Shown here: positions 24,136 through 33,126 of the stretch, one piece after another
Layout of the letters: each line of letters begins with the position of its first letter
How positions within the stretch are numbered: the stretch's first letter is position 1
Assembly (NCBI RefSeq): GCF_002101705.1
Contig: NZ_LQPC01000049.1
Span: forward strand, 49,758-113,757
Origin: Mycolicibacterium iranicum
Lineage (GTDB): Bacteria > Actinomycetota > Actinomycetes > Mycobacteriales > Mycobacteriaceae
Direction: 5' to 3'
Length of the DNA stretch: 64,000 bases
Translations under genes and position numbers: made by a program
Notes under the pieces: model-generated
Database searches by the model: none
The model's input: the letters and a program-made list of their open reading frames with translations, nothing else
Told to the model about the DNA's origin: nothing

Positions 24136-26631
24136 ATGGATGTGCTGCCGGCCGCCCGTGAGGCGCTCGCGGCCGTCGACAACGATCCGGACGCACCGAC
24201 CAAGCTGGTGGTGACCGGCGGCGTCGGCACGGGCAAGTCGACAGTGCTGACGGCGCTGCGGGCATCGCTGCGGGCGGCAGGCCGTCCCGTCGCCACCCGC
24301 CCGGACACCTCGGCACGGGCCGCCATCGTCGTCGATGATGCCGACCTGCTCGACGACGCCGAATTGGACGGCCTCGCAACGCTTGTCGCCGAGCCGGGGG
24401 CGACAGTGATCGTCGCCGCCCAACCGCTCGCGCACCGGCTCAGCCTGCGACGTCTCGTCACGGCACTGGAGCGGGAGAATTCCGCCGTCACACTCGCGCC
24501 GCTCCCCCCGGCAGAGATCGGTCGCGTCGCCGCGTCGGTTCTCGGCACTCCCGTCGGGCCCGAGTTGGTGCGAATCCTCCATTCCGCGACGGGCGGCCTG
24601 CCCTTTCTGCTGAGCTCCGCGCTTTCGGCGGTCGCCGACGGCGCGGCAGCGGTGCGGCAGACCGCGCGGTTCGCTCTGATCGAACGACTGCGTCGCATGG
24701 ACGGAGAACTGCTCGACACCCTGCTCGTCACGTCGCTGAGCACCAGCCTCGGGCCCGACGACGTCGCCGCGGCGCTGCGGATGCCCTCGGATGCCGCCCT
24801 CGCGGCGGTCGACAGGGCGCGTGCGAGCGCACTGATCGAGCCTTCGCATCCGCCCCATTTCCTGCGCACCGTCCATGACGGGATCGCCCAAATTGCCGGT
24901 GCAGCAAGGCATCACGAGATCGAACTTTCGGTCCTACATTCGCAGCTCGAGCTTTCGACGCTGACCGCAGAGCTCGCCCTCCGATTGGCCGAGCACGGCC
25001 TGCGCGACGACCGGCTCGCCGTTGCGCTGACCGACCTGGCCGGCGATTCCCGCGGGGACCCGGCTCGTGTCGCGCGCCTGTACCGCGCCGCCGCGGACGC
25101 CGGCGCCACAACGCTGAGTGCGCAACTCGCGGACGCACTGGCACTGACCGGCGACTGCGCGACGGCCGGTCGGCTCTGCGACGATCTGCTCACCTCGCAG
25201 GATCCCGACGAGCGCGCCGCCGCAGTACGAATCGCGGCGAGCATCGCGATGCACGACGGCAGCGCTTCCCAAGCCGCGGACCTGTTCCGCTGGCTCGGTC
25301 CGACCTCCGATGCGGTCGTCGCCGCTGCCGCGACGATCACCGCGCTGGCCACAGGTGATGCCGCCGCTGCCCGGGCCACCGCCGAGGACCGGCCCGCCGG
25401 ACCGCCGACATCCGTCGCTCGGGCCGCCCGTAGCGTCACCGAGGGACTGGTGATGACGCTGGAGCAGCCCTATCCGGTGGCGGTGACACGGCTGAGCCAA
25501 TCGCTATCCGCCGAAGGTGTTTACAGCGGCGTCCTTCCCGATACGCCGGCTGCGCTGGTCACCCTCGCCGCGCTGCACAGCGGCGACCCGTTGCGGGCGA
25601 GAAGCGTGATCGCACGCTCCGTGCAGACCGACGGGCAACCCGACCGGGTCGATGCGATCTTCGTCACGCACCGGCACCGTCTCCTGCTGGCATGGGCGCA
25701 CATGCAGGACGGGCAGCTGACCGCCGCTGCGGCGACGGCACCGGTAGAGGACGCCGCCGAGTTGCACGGGCGGGACGCGCTGTGGGCCGCGGCGTTGCAC
25801 ACAGGCATCGCCCGCCGGGCGGGCGACAGCGGCGCCATGCAGAAGCACTGGTATTCGGCGATGGAAGTCCTGGCCGAGACGTCTCTCGATACTTTCGCGC
25901 TCCTTCCGCTGAGTGAACTGTGGGTCGCTGCGGCCCGGATGCGGCAGGTCGATCAGCTGCGCCATTCGCTCGACAGCGCATTCGCGCTGCTGGCCGCGCT
26001 GGGCGATCCCGTGCTGTGGGCGGTGCCGCTGCACTGGGCAGGCGTGCACGCCGGCATCCTCGCCAACGCACCCGACGCCGTCGCGCCGCACGGCCAGGCG
26101 TTGACGGCCGCAGCCGTCGGCAGTCCGTTCGCGAAAGCCCTGGCCACGGCCGGTCGGACGTGGTTGCGAGTGCTGGCCAACCACGTCGACGTCGCCGACG
26201 TCACGCTCGCGGCGCGGGGCCTCGCGCAGTACGGGCATACCTGGGACGCGACCCGGCTGGCGGGTCAGGCCGCGCTGCAGACCACGGATCCGCGGGTGTC
26301 GCAGGCGATGCTGCAGCTCGCGCGTGACCTCAAGCAGGCGGCGGTGGCGCCGGAACCGGCACTCACGGCTCCCGTTCCGGAACGACCCGACGCGGCACCG
26401 TCACGCGCGGTCGGGCAGCGCGGTGCGGCACACCTGTCGGATCGCGAGCGCGAGGTCGCCGAGCTCCTTCTGCAGGGCATGCCGTATCGCGAGATCGGCT
26501 CCCAACTCTTCATCTCGGCAAAGACCGTGGAGCATCACGTCGCACGCATCCGGCGGCGACTGGGTGCGGAATCCAGGTCGGAAATGCTGTCGATGCTGCG
26601 CGCCCAACTTGAGCCCTCGACGGGGAACTGA
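24136..26631 (+). CDS. iniR: IniR-type signal-transduction ATPase with LuxR DNA-binding domain
   Basis: The 831-residue protein matches the length and position of Rv0339c, described as IniR, the dedicated activator of iniBAC that responds to trehalose. The P-loop GGVGTGKSTVLTAL (residues 28-41) and Walker B IVVDDADLLDD are followed by a long helical-repeat sensor region. A C-terminal LuxR helix-turn-helix (about 765-825, LSDREREVAELLLQGMPYRE and SAKTVEHHVARIRRRLG) completes it. It is transcribed away from iniB, directly behind an Hsp70-like gene. Likely targets are the TTAGGGG clusters upstream of iniB and of its own operon; this is inference. Confidence 0.85.
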   Translation: MDVLPAAREALAAVDNDPDAPTKLVVTGGVGTGKSTVLTALRASLRAAGRPVATRPDTSARAAIVVDDADLLDDAELDGLATLVAEPGATVIVAAQPLAHRLSLRRLVTALERENSAVTLAPLPPAEIGRVAASVLGTPVGPELVRILHSATGGLPFLLSSALSAVADGAAAVRQTARFALIERLRRMDGELLDTLLVTSLSTSLGPDDVAAALRMPSDAALAAVDRARASALIEPSHPPHFLRTVHDGIAQIAGAARHHEIELSVLHSQLELSTLTAELALRLAEHGLRDDRLAVALTDLAGDSRGDPARVARLYRAAADAGATTLSAQLADALALTGDCATAGRLCDDLLTSQDPDERAAAVRIAASIAMHDGSASQAADLFRWLGPTSDAVVAAAATITALATGDAAAARATAEDRPAGPPTSVARAARSVTEGLVMTLEQPYPVAVTRLSQSLSAEGVYSGVLPDTPAALVTLAALHSGDPLRARSVIARSVQTDGQPDRVDAIFVTHRHRLLLAWAHMQDGQLTAAAATAPVEDAAELHGRDALWAAALHTGIARRAGDSGAMQKHWYSAMEVLAETSLDTFALLPLSELWVAAARMRQVDQLRHSLDSAFALLAALGDPVLWAVPLHWAGVHAGILANAPDAVAPHGQALTAAAVGSPFAKALATAGRTWLRVLANHVDVADVTLAARGLAQYGHTWDATRLAGQAALQTTDPRVSQAMLQLARDLKQAAVAPEPALTAPVPERPDAAPSRAVGQRGAAHLSDREREVAELLLQGMPYREIGSQLFISAKTVEHHVARIRRRLGAESRSEMLSMLRAQLEPSTGN

Positions 26632-26713
26632 CACGTCTCACCGAGTTAGTTAGGTCAGCCTTCGTAGCGCTCATTCTCCGGCTGATGTAACTATGAGCAG
26701 GCACCGCGCTTAA

Positions 26714-26754
26714 GTTACTCTCAAGTAACATCGACTAAGTTACCCTTGGGTAAC
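26714..26754. promoter_or_regulatory. Two GTTAC-N6-GTAAC operators upstream of etfD
   Basis: GTTACTCTCAAGTAAC (26714-26729) and GTTACCCTTGGGTAAC (26739-26754) are inverted repeats, the second perfect, with centres 25 bp apart. They lie in an AT-rich stretch 20 bases before the GTG start of etfD. This is the arrangement of a TetR-type operator pair. Confidence 0.65.
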
Positions 26755-26773
26755 AAGAAATCCGGAGGCCCGC

Positions 26774-29700
26774 GTGGATACGCAGATGCTGATCAGGATC
26801 GTCGTTGGGGTCCTGATGATCGCCGTCGTCGGCGCACTGGCCGTCAAACGCGTGCTCTGGCTGACCAAGCTCATTCGCTCCGGGCAACCGTTGAGCGAGG
26901 GCAACAACCGCAAGGACAACCTCGGCAAGCGGATCACCACGCAATTCGAAGAGGTCTTCGGGCAAACCAGGCTTCTGCGCTGGTCTGTGCCGGGCATCGC
27001 GCACTTTTTCACGATGTGGGGCTTCTTCATCCTCGGCTCGGTCTATGTCGAGGCTTTCGGACAGCTCGTCGACCACGACTTCCACATCCCGATCGTCGGT
27101 CGCTGGGACGCGCTCGGCTTCCTGCAGGACTTCTTCGCCGTCGCGGTGCTGCTCGGCATCATCACCTTCGCGATCATCCGCATCGTCCGCGAGCCCAAGA
27201 AGCACGGCCGTGACTCCCGGTTCTACGGATCGCATACCGGTGGCGCCTGGCTGATCCTCTTCATGATCTTCAACGTCATCTGGACCTACGCGCTGGTGCG
27301 TGGCGCTGCCGTCAACACCGGCGCCCTTCCGTACGGCAACGGGGCGTTCTTCTCGCAGCTCATGGGCGCGATCCTGCACCCGCTCGGCGAGCCCGCCAAC
27401 GAGTGGATCGAGACACTGGCGCTGCTCGCACACATTGCGATCATGTTGGTCTTCCTGCTGATCGTGCTGCACTCCAAGCACCTGCACATCGGTCTGGCAC
27501 CGATCAACGTCACCTTCAAGCGCATGCCCAACGGCCTGGGTCCGCTGCTCCCCGTCGAGTCGAAGGGCGAGCTGGTCGACTTCGAAGATCCCGCCGAGGA
27601 CGCAGTGCTCGGCCGAGGCAAGATCGAGGACTTCACCTGGAAGGGCTACCTCGACATGACGACCTGCACCGAGTGCGGGCGTTGTCAGTCGCAGTGCCCG
27701 GCATGGAACACCGGCAAGCCGCTGTCGCCGAAGCTCGTGATCATGAACCTGCGCGACCACATGTTCGCGAAGGCGCCGTACATCCTTGGTGACAAGGAAA
27801 CCCCGCTGGAGAACACCCCCGAAGGCGGTCTCGGCGAAGAACTGCGCGGCGAGAAGAAGAGCGAAGAGCACGCGCACGAGCACGTCCCCGAGTCCGGGTT
27901 CGAGCGCATCATGGGCTCAGGCCCAGACCAGGCCTTACGCCCGCTGGTTGGCACTCTCGAACAGGGCGGCGTCATCGACCCCGACGTGCTGTGGTCCTGC
28001 ACCACCTGCGGTGCCTGCGTCGAGCAGTGCCCGGTCGACATCGAGCACATCGACCACATCGTCGACATGCGCCGCTACCAGGTGATGATGGAATCCGAGT
28101 TCCCCGGTGAGCTCGGTGTGCTCTACAAGAACCTGGAGAACAAGGGCAATCCCTGGGGCCAGAACGCCAAGGACCGCACCAACTGGATCGACGAGGTCGA
28201 CTTCGACGTGCCGGTCTTCGGCAAGGACGTCGACTCGTTCGAGGGCTACGAGTACCTGTTCTGGGTCGGCTGCGCCGGTGCGTTCGAAGACCGTGCGAAG
28301 AAGACGACCAAGGCCGTCGCGGAACTGCTTGCCGCCGCGGGGGTGAAGTACCTCGTGCTGGGCGAGGGCGAGACCTGCAACGGCGACTCGGCTCGCCGCT
28401 CGGGCAACGAGTTCCTGTTCCAGCAGCTCGCCTCACAGAACGTCGAGACCCTCAACGACCTGTTCGAAGGTGTCGAGCGAGTCGACCGCAAGGTCGTCGT
28501 CACCTGCCCGCATTGCTTCAACACCCTGGGTCGCGAGTATCCGCAGCTCGGCGGCAACTACACGGTGCTCCACCACACCCAGCTGCTGAACCGGCTGGTC
28601 CGCGACAAGAAGCTGATCCCGGTCAAGTCGGCGTCGGAGTCCGGGATGGACATCACCTACCACGACCCGTGCTACCTGGGCCGGCACAACAAGGAATACT
28701 CCGCTCCTCGCGAGCTGATCGGCGCTTCGGGCGCCAAGCTGACCGAGATGCCGCGCCACGCCGACCGCGGCCTGTGCTGCGGTGCCGGTGGCGCGCGGAT
28801 GTGGATGGAAGAGCACATCGGCAAGCGCGTCAACGTCGAACGGTCCGAAGAGGCCGTCGACACGGGCGCTTCGGCGATCGCGACGGGCTGCCCGTTCTGC
28901 CGCGTGATGATGACCGACGGCGTCGACGACGTCACGTCCACCCGCAGCCTGGAGAAGGCCCCCGAGGTCCTCGACGTGGCTCAGCTGCTGCTCGGTTCGC
29001 TCGACAAGAGCTCGTTCGCGCTGCCCGAAAAGGGCACGGCGGCAAAGGAAGCCGAGGAGCGCGCGGCCAAGATCGCGGCCGAGGCTCCCGCCGAGGCCGA
29101 AGAGACCGAAACGGTCGAAGAGGTCGAAGCAGAAGCCGCGCCGGCCGAAGCCAAGGCATCGACGGCAACAGAGACCAAGCCCGTCACGGGGCTCGGAGTG
29201 GCAGGCGGGGCGAAGAAGCCGGGCAAGAAGACCGCGGCGGCCGAGCCGGCGGACAAGCCCGCGGCAGCCGCCCCGGCGAAGGGGCTCGGAATTGCCGGCG
29301 GCGCCAAGCGTCCCGGAGCCAAGAAGGCCGCGCCCGCAGCAGAGTCGGCACCTGCGGCCGAAGCACCCGCCAAGGCCGAGCCCGAGGTCAAGGGGCTGGG
29401 TATCGCCGGCGGCGCCAAGCGTCCGGGAGCCAAAAAGGCCGCGCCCGCTGCTGAGCCCGCACCCGCGGCCGAAGCACCTGCTGCCGAAGCGCCTGCCAAG
29501 CCCGAGCCGGAGGTCAAGGGCCTCGGCATCGCGTCCGGGGCTCGCCGACCCGGTGCGAAGAAGGCCGCGGCGCCCAAGGCGGCTCCGAACGAGGGCGAGT
29601 CGACGGTCACGCAGCCGCCGAACGTCGACCCCGACAAGGCCGAGCCTGGAGCCAAGGAAGACACCGCTGACTCCGACCGCGGTCTCGACGAGGCGCCCAA

Positions 29701-29974
29701 GCCCGAACCTGAGGTCAGGGGCCTCGGTATCGCGCCGGGTGCGCGCAGGCCGGGCGCCAAGAAGGCGGCCGCGCCCGCCGCGCCGAAGGCCGAACCGGAG
29801 CCCGCGGCAGAATCGGCGGCCGATTCGGCCCCGGAGCCCGAACCGGCAGCCGAAGCCGAATCCGCGTCCTCGTCCAACGGCTCGAGCAACGGTGACGCTC
29901 GCGTCGTCGGTGACGAACCGCCGGTGAAGGGCCTAGGCATCGCCAAGGGCGCTCGTCGCCCCGGCCGGAAGTAA
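26774..29974 (+). CDS. etfD: EtfD-like membrane Fe-S oxidoreductase with repeated basic C-terminus
   Basis: This 1066-residue homologue of Rv0338c (EtfD) takes electrons from electron-transfer flavoprotein during fatty-acid beta-oxidation and passes them to the quinone pool. About five membrane helices occupy residues 1-240. Two 4Fe-4S motifs follow, CTECGRCQSQCP (near 298) and CTTCGACVEQCP (near 408), then two HdrD-like cysteine-rich domains (CPHCFNTLG; YHDPCYLGRHN; CCGAGGARMWMEE). From residue 806 an Ala/Lys/Glu-rich extension carries six copies of a GLGIA-x-GA-[KR]-[KR]-PG unit, making it longer than the M. tuberculosis protein. A GGAGG site supports the GTG start. Confidence 0.9.
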   Translation: MDTQMLIRIVVGVLMIAVVGALAVKRVLWLTKLIRSGQPLSEGNNRKDNLGKRITTQFEEVFGQTRLLRWSVPGIAHFFTMWGFFILGSVYVEAFGQLVDHDFHIPIVGRWDALGFLQDFFAVAVLLGIITFAIIRIVREPKKHGRDSRFYGSHTGGAWLILFMIFNVIWTYALVRGAAVNTGALPYGNGAFFSQLMGAILHPLGEPANEWIETLALLAHIAIMLVFLLIVLHSKHLHIGLAPINVTFKRMPNGLGPLLPVESKGELVDFEDPAEDAVLGRGKIEDFTWKGYLDMTTCTECGRCQSQCPAWNTGKPLSPKLVIMNLRDHMFAKAPYILGDKETPLENTPEGGLGEELRGEKKSEEHAHEHVPESGFERIMGSGPDQALRPLVGTLEQGGVIDPDVLWSCTTCGACVEQCPVDIEHIDHIVDMRRYQVMMESEFPGELGVLYKNLENKGNPWGQNAKDRTNWIDEVDFDVPVFGKDVDSFEGYEYLFWVGCAGAFEDRAKKTTKAVAELLAAAGVKYLVLGEGETCNGDSARRSGNEFLFQQLASQNVETLNDLFEGVERVDRKVVVTCPHCFNTLGREYPQLGGNYTVLHHTQLLNRLVRDKKLIPVKSASESGMDITYHDPCYLGRHNKEYSAPRELIGASGAKLTEMPRHADRGLCCGAGGARMWMEEHIGKRVNVERSEEAVDTGASAIATGCPFCRVMMTDGVDDVTSTRSLEKAPEVLDVAQLLLGSLDKSSFALPEKGTAAKEAEERAAKIAAEAPAEAEETETVEEVEAEAAPAEAKASTATETKPVTGLGVAGGAKKPGKKTAAAEPADKPAAAAPAKGLGIAGGAKRPGAKKAAPAAESAPAAEAPAKAEPEVKGLGIAGGAKRPGAKKAAPAAEPAPAAEAPAAEAPAKPEPEVKGLGIASGARRPGAKKAAAPKAAPNEGESTVTQPPNVDPDKAEPGAKEDTADSDRGLDEAPKPEPEVRGLGIAPGARRPGAKKAAAPAAPKAEPEPAAESAADSAPEPEPAAEAESASSSNGSSNGDARVVGDEPPVKGLGIAKGARRPGRK

Positions 29975-29989
29975 GCCCAACCTCCAGCC

Positions 29990-30994
29990 GTGGCGCGCCT
30001 GCCGAAGCTGCTGCTGGCCGCCACGGTTCTGGTTGCGGCGGTGCTGCTTTCGCACGGTACCGCCGGCGCTTCGCCGAACGGTTCATGCGTCGTGATCGAC
30101 ACCGACGTCGACATCGACGACATGATGTCGATCCCGATGGTTGTCGGTTCTCGCCACGTCGCGGCGGTGGTGACGACAGAGGGTTTCACGCTTCCAGGAC
30201 CGGGTGCCTCGGCGGTCAGCCGACTGCTGGCCGAGCCGGAGCAGCGCACCATTCCGGTTGTCGTCGGCGCGGGACCCGGTCGGTCCGAGGCAGAGGTCGC
30301 GGCGACCTTCGGGGACTTCGTGCCGGTCTTCCGCGAGCTGATGTCCCGATTGAACAACTTCTTCCCCACTGCCCTGCCGCCGACCGCACCCGCGGGTGAT
30401 TTCGTACACCGGGTTCTCGACGCCGTGGACGGCTGCCAACAGGTGGACGTGCTCGTCATCGGGCCATTGACCTCCTTCATCGGCTACAGTCCTGCGCTCC
30501 GGTCGAAGATCGGCAGGGTTGTCGTTCAGGGTCGTTCTCCGGTCGGCGACACCGAGCTCGAAGCCGTCGAATCCTTCAACTGCGGATTCGACCGGCCCGC
30601 CTGCGAAACTGCCTTCCACCAACAACTTTCGGGCTTGAACCCGAGCTTCGTCGACGTACCGCACACCGAATGCGACCTGACGCCGAACAAAGCCGGTTGC
30701 GCCGGAACGGTTTACGGCCCGACGCTGGCGATGGCCGAGGCGCTGGGGCCCGCCGGGCTCCCGTACACGCTGAAGCAGATCATGCTCAACCACCCGCAGT
30801 CGTGGGCTCTCGACACCTGGGAGCGCTCGGGTTACGGCGGACGCTCGCTGTTCTGGGATCAGTCGGCAGCCCTCGCGCTGATCGATCCCACCGCGTTCCG
30901 GACGGTCGGTGGGCACCTCGAAACGGTGTTGACTCCTGCCGATTTTCAGCGCAGATGGGTCGAATTGACGAACCTTTCGGCGACGTATGCGTAA
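29990..30994 (+). CDS. Exported nucleoside-hydrolase-like protein
   Basis: The 334-residue protein begins with a cleavable signal peptide (hydrophobic core about residues 8-27, GTAGASP cleavage region). It then shows VVIDTDVDIDDMMSIP, the aspartate cluster with which inosine-uridine nucleoside hydrolases bind calcium and ribose. Four to five cysteines in the middle and C-terminal parts suggest disulfides after export. Some later family motifs are weak, so substrate and even activity are uncertain. It follows etfD by 15 bases and might be co-transcribed, although no functional link is evident. Confidence 0.7.
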   Translation: MARLPKLLLAATVLVAAVLLSHGTAGASPNGSCVVIDTDVDIDDMMSIPMVVGSRHVAAVVTTEGFTLPGPGASAVSRLLAEPEQRTIPVVVGAGPGRSEAEVAATFGDFVPVFRELMSRLNNFFPTALPPTAPAGDFVHRVLDAVDGCQQVDVLVIGPLTSFIGYSPALRSKIGRVVVQGRSPVGDTELEAVESFNCGFDRPACETAFHQQLSGLNPSFVDVPHTECDLTPNKAGCAGTVYGPTLAMAEALGPAGLPYTLKQIMLNHPQSWALDTWERSGYGGRSLFWDQSAALALIDPTAFRTVGGHLETVLTPADFQRRWVELTNLSATYA

Positions 30995-31048
30995 CGGTCG
31001 TCACCAGGGGCGAAAAAACACCTCGACAATCGTGGGAGAATTCTCGTC

Positions 31049-32317
31049 ATGAGCACGCACCAGGCGCCGTGGCACACGAGCAGTGGCCAGCACGGGCGCC
31101 AGCGCGAATTCGCGCAGTCCAGCAAGCTGCAGGACGTCCTGTACGAGATCCGCGGTCCCGTACACGAGCACGCCTCGCGCTTGGAAGCCGAGGGTCACCG
31201 AATCCTCAAGCTCAACATCGGCAATCCTGCGCCGTTCGGCTTCGAGGCGCCCGACGTCATCATGCGTGACATCATCCAGGCGCTCCCGTACGCCCAGGGC
31301 TACTCGGATTCGAAGGGCATCGTCAGTGCCCGGCGTGCGGTGTTCACCCGCTACGAACTCGTCGACGGGTTCCCCCGCTTCGACATCGACGACGTCTTCC
31401 TCGGCAACGGCGTGTCCGAGTTGATCACGATGACGCTGCAGGCGCTGCTGGACAACGGCGACCAGGTGCTGATCCCCGCGCCGGACTATCCGCTGTGGAC
31501 CGCCTCGACGTCGCTGGCGGGCGGCACCCCCGTGCACTACCTGTGTGATGAAACGCAGGGTTGGCAGCCGGATATCGCGGACTTGGAGTCCAAGATCACC
31601 GACCGCACCAAAGCGATCGTCGTGATCAACCCGAACAACCCAACCGGCGCGGTGTACACCCGCGAAAACCTCACGCAGATCGTCGAATTGGCGCGCAAGC
31701 ATCAGCTGCTCCTGCTGGCCGACGAGATCTACGACAAGATCCTCTACGACGATGCCAAGCACATCGCCCTGGCATCCCTGGCGCCGGATCTGTTGACACT
31801 GACCTTCAATGGGCTCTCCAAGGCGTATCGCGTGGCCGGCTACCGATCCGGCTGGCTCGTGATCACCGGCCCCAAGGAACACGCCACCAGCTTCATCGAG
31901 GGCATCAGCCTGCTGGCCAATATGCGGTTGTGCCCGAACGTGCCTGCCCAGCATGCGATTCAGGTGGCTCTCGGAGGGCACCAGAGTATCGACGACCTGG
32001 TCCTGCCCGGCGGCCGGTTGCTCGAGCAGCGCGATGTCGCGTGGGAGAAGCTCAACGAGATCCCCGGGGTGTCCTGCGTGAAACCCGAGGGCGCCCTGTA
32101 TGCGTTCCCGCGCCTGGACCCCGAGGTCTACGACGTCGCCGATGACGAGCAATTGGTGCTCGATCTGCTGTTGCAGGAGAAGATCCTCGTCACACAGGGC
32201 ACCGGATTCAATTGGCCCACACCGGATCACCTTCGCATCGTGACCCTGCCGTGGGCGCGGGACTTGGCCAACGCGATTGAGCGGCTCGGCAACTTCCTGG
32301 TCAGCTACCGCCAATAA
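31049..32317 (+). CDS. aspC: AlaA/AspC-type PLP aminotransferase
   Basis: The 422-residue fold-type I aminotransferase closely resembles E. coli glutamate-pyruvate aminotransferase AlaA throughout: LKLNIGNPAPFGFEAPD, the PAPDYPLWTA segment, INPNNPTGAVY, ADEIYDKILYDDA, and the PLP-lysine motif TFNGLSKAYRVAGYRSGW near residue 255. It transfers amino groups between glutamate and pyruvate/oxaloacetate. Mycobacterial annotations call the syntenic gene (Rv0337c) aspC. A GGGAGAA site lies upstream of the ATG. The 3' end overlaps the convergent DUF4304 gene by 17 bases. Confidence 0.9.
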   Translation: MSTHQAPWHTSSGQHGRQREFAQSSKLQDVLYEIRGPVHEHASRLEAEGHRILKLNIGNPAPFGFEAPDVIMRDIIQALPYAQGYSDSKGIVSARRAVFTRYELVDGFPRFDIDDVFLGNGVSELITMTLQALLDNGDQVLIPAPDYPLWTASTSLAGGTPVHYLCDETQGWQPDIADLESKITDRTKAIVVINPNNPTGAVYTRENLTQIVELARKHQLLLLADEIYDKILYDDAKHIALASLAPDLLTLTFNGLSKAYRVAGYRSGWLVITGPKEHATSFIEGISLLANMRLCPNVPAQHAIQVALGGHQSIDDLVLPGGRLLEQRDVAWEKLNEIPGVSCVKPEGALYAFPRLDPEVYDVADDEQLVLDLLLQEKILVTQGTGFNWPTPDHLRIVTLPWARDLANAIERLGNFLVSYRQ

Positions 32318-32933
32318 CCGCGGTTCCCGCCGCTGCGGTGATCCTGCTGATGAAGATCGCCCAGCGCTCCTGGTGTCCGAAGTTTTCGTGCAGCCTCGCG
32401 ACGTAGCCGTTCAGGGTGTCGGTGTCTTCGGTCGCCGCCAGGTAGCAGCACGTCTTCTCATAGGCGATCAACAGGTTGTTGGCGACGGCATACTCGACGA
32501 GATCGCGCGTCGAGTGCAGCTCTTCGACCGCCACGAGCACCCGTCGCAGGTTGTCGCACAACAGCGCGGAGAACGCAGAGAGGTTTGTGGTCAGGTCGAA
32601 TCGCAATTCATACGGCGCACCGGGCACGAGATGCTCCCAGCGGCGGTCCAACAGAAATCCTTCGCGAGCGTGCAGCTGCGGATCGTGGCCTGGACACGCC
32701 CTGTCGATCTCCACGGATCCGACTCCGACATTGACGAAGAACCCGTACCAGGGTGTGACGCTGTTGTTCCAGTTGGGCTGGAAGTTGATGACGTCGTACA
32801 GCGGTCCCCGGGATCTGCGAAAGGTGTTGTGGGACCTGGTGAACCCGTGCTCACCGAGCGCCGGACGGACCGCGTCTGACAGAACCGATTCGTATGCTCG
32901 CTTCAATGCCGATCGCTCGGCTCTTGTGACCAT
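32301..32933 (-). CDS. DUF4304-like protein of unknown function
   Basis: This cytosolic protein has 210 residues. The pattern HGFTRSHNTFRRSRGPLYDV followed by FQPNWNNS and a GFFVNVGVGS strand is that of DUF4304, a domain often found near toxin-immunity or mobile loci but also standing alone. No signal peptide or membrane helix is present. It stands alone on the minus strand, convergent with aspC and divergent from the YibE/F gene. Function is not known. Confidence 0.6.
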   Translation of the reverse strand: MVTRAERSALKRAYESVLSDAVRPALGEHGFTRSHNTFRRSRGPLYDVINFQPNWNNSVTPWYGFFVNVGVGSVEIDRACPGHDPQLHAREGFLLDRRWEHLVPGAPYELRFDLTTNLSAFSALLCDNLRRVLVAVEELHSTRDLVEYAVANNLLIAYEKTCCYLAATEDTDTLNGYVARLHENFGHQERWAIFISRITAAAGTAVIGGS

Positions 32934-33114
32934 GTCCTCAGGCTAAGTCGGGCGTGACGGGTGTCCGCGCACCAAAAATCACCTCCCGCCGAATTTGAGC
33001 TTATGTCCCGTTTTCGGACCGATCCGCGACCACGACTTCAGATTCGTCGTTTCCGTTCGCGGCGGGCCCGCCGACGACCTGCCCGGGCGACACCAGTCGC
33101 GAAGCGGCGACCAC

Positions 33115-33120
33115 TACCCT
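33115..33120 (+). promoter_or_regulatory. Putative -10 box, leaderless arrangement
   Basis: TACCCT ends six bases before the GTG start of the YibE/F gene, and no ribosome site is visible. This fits a leaderless transcript. Confidence 0.4.
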
Positions 33121-33126
33121 GTCCGG

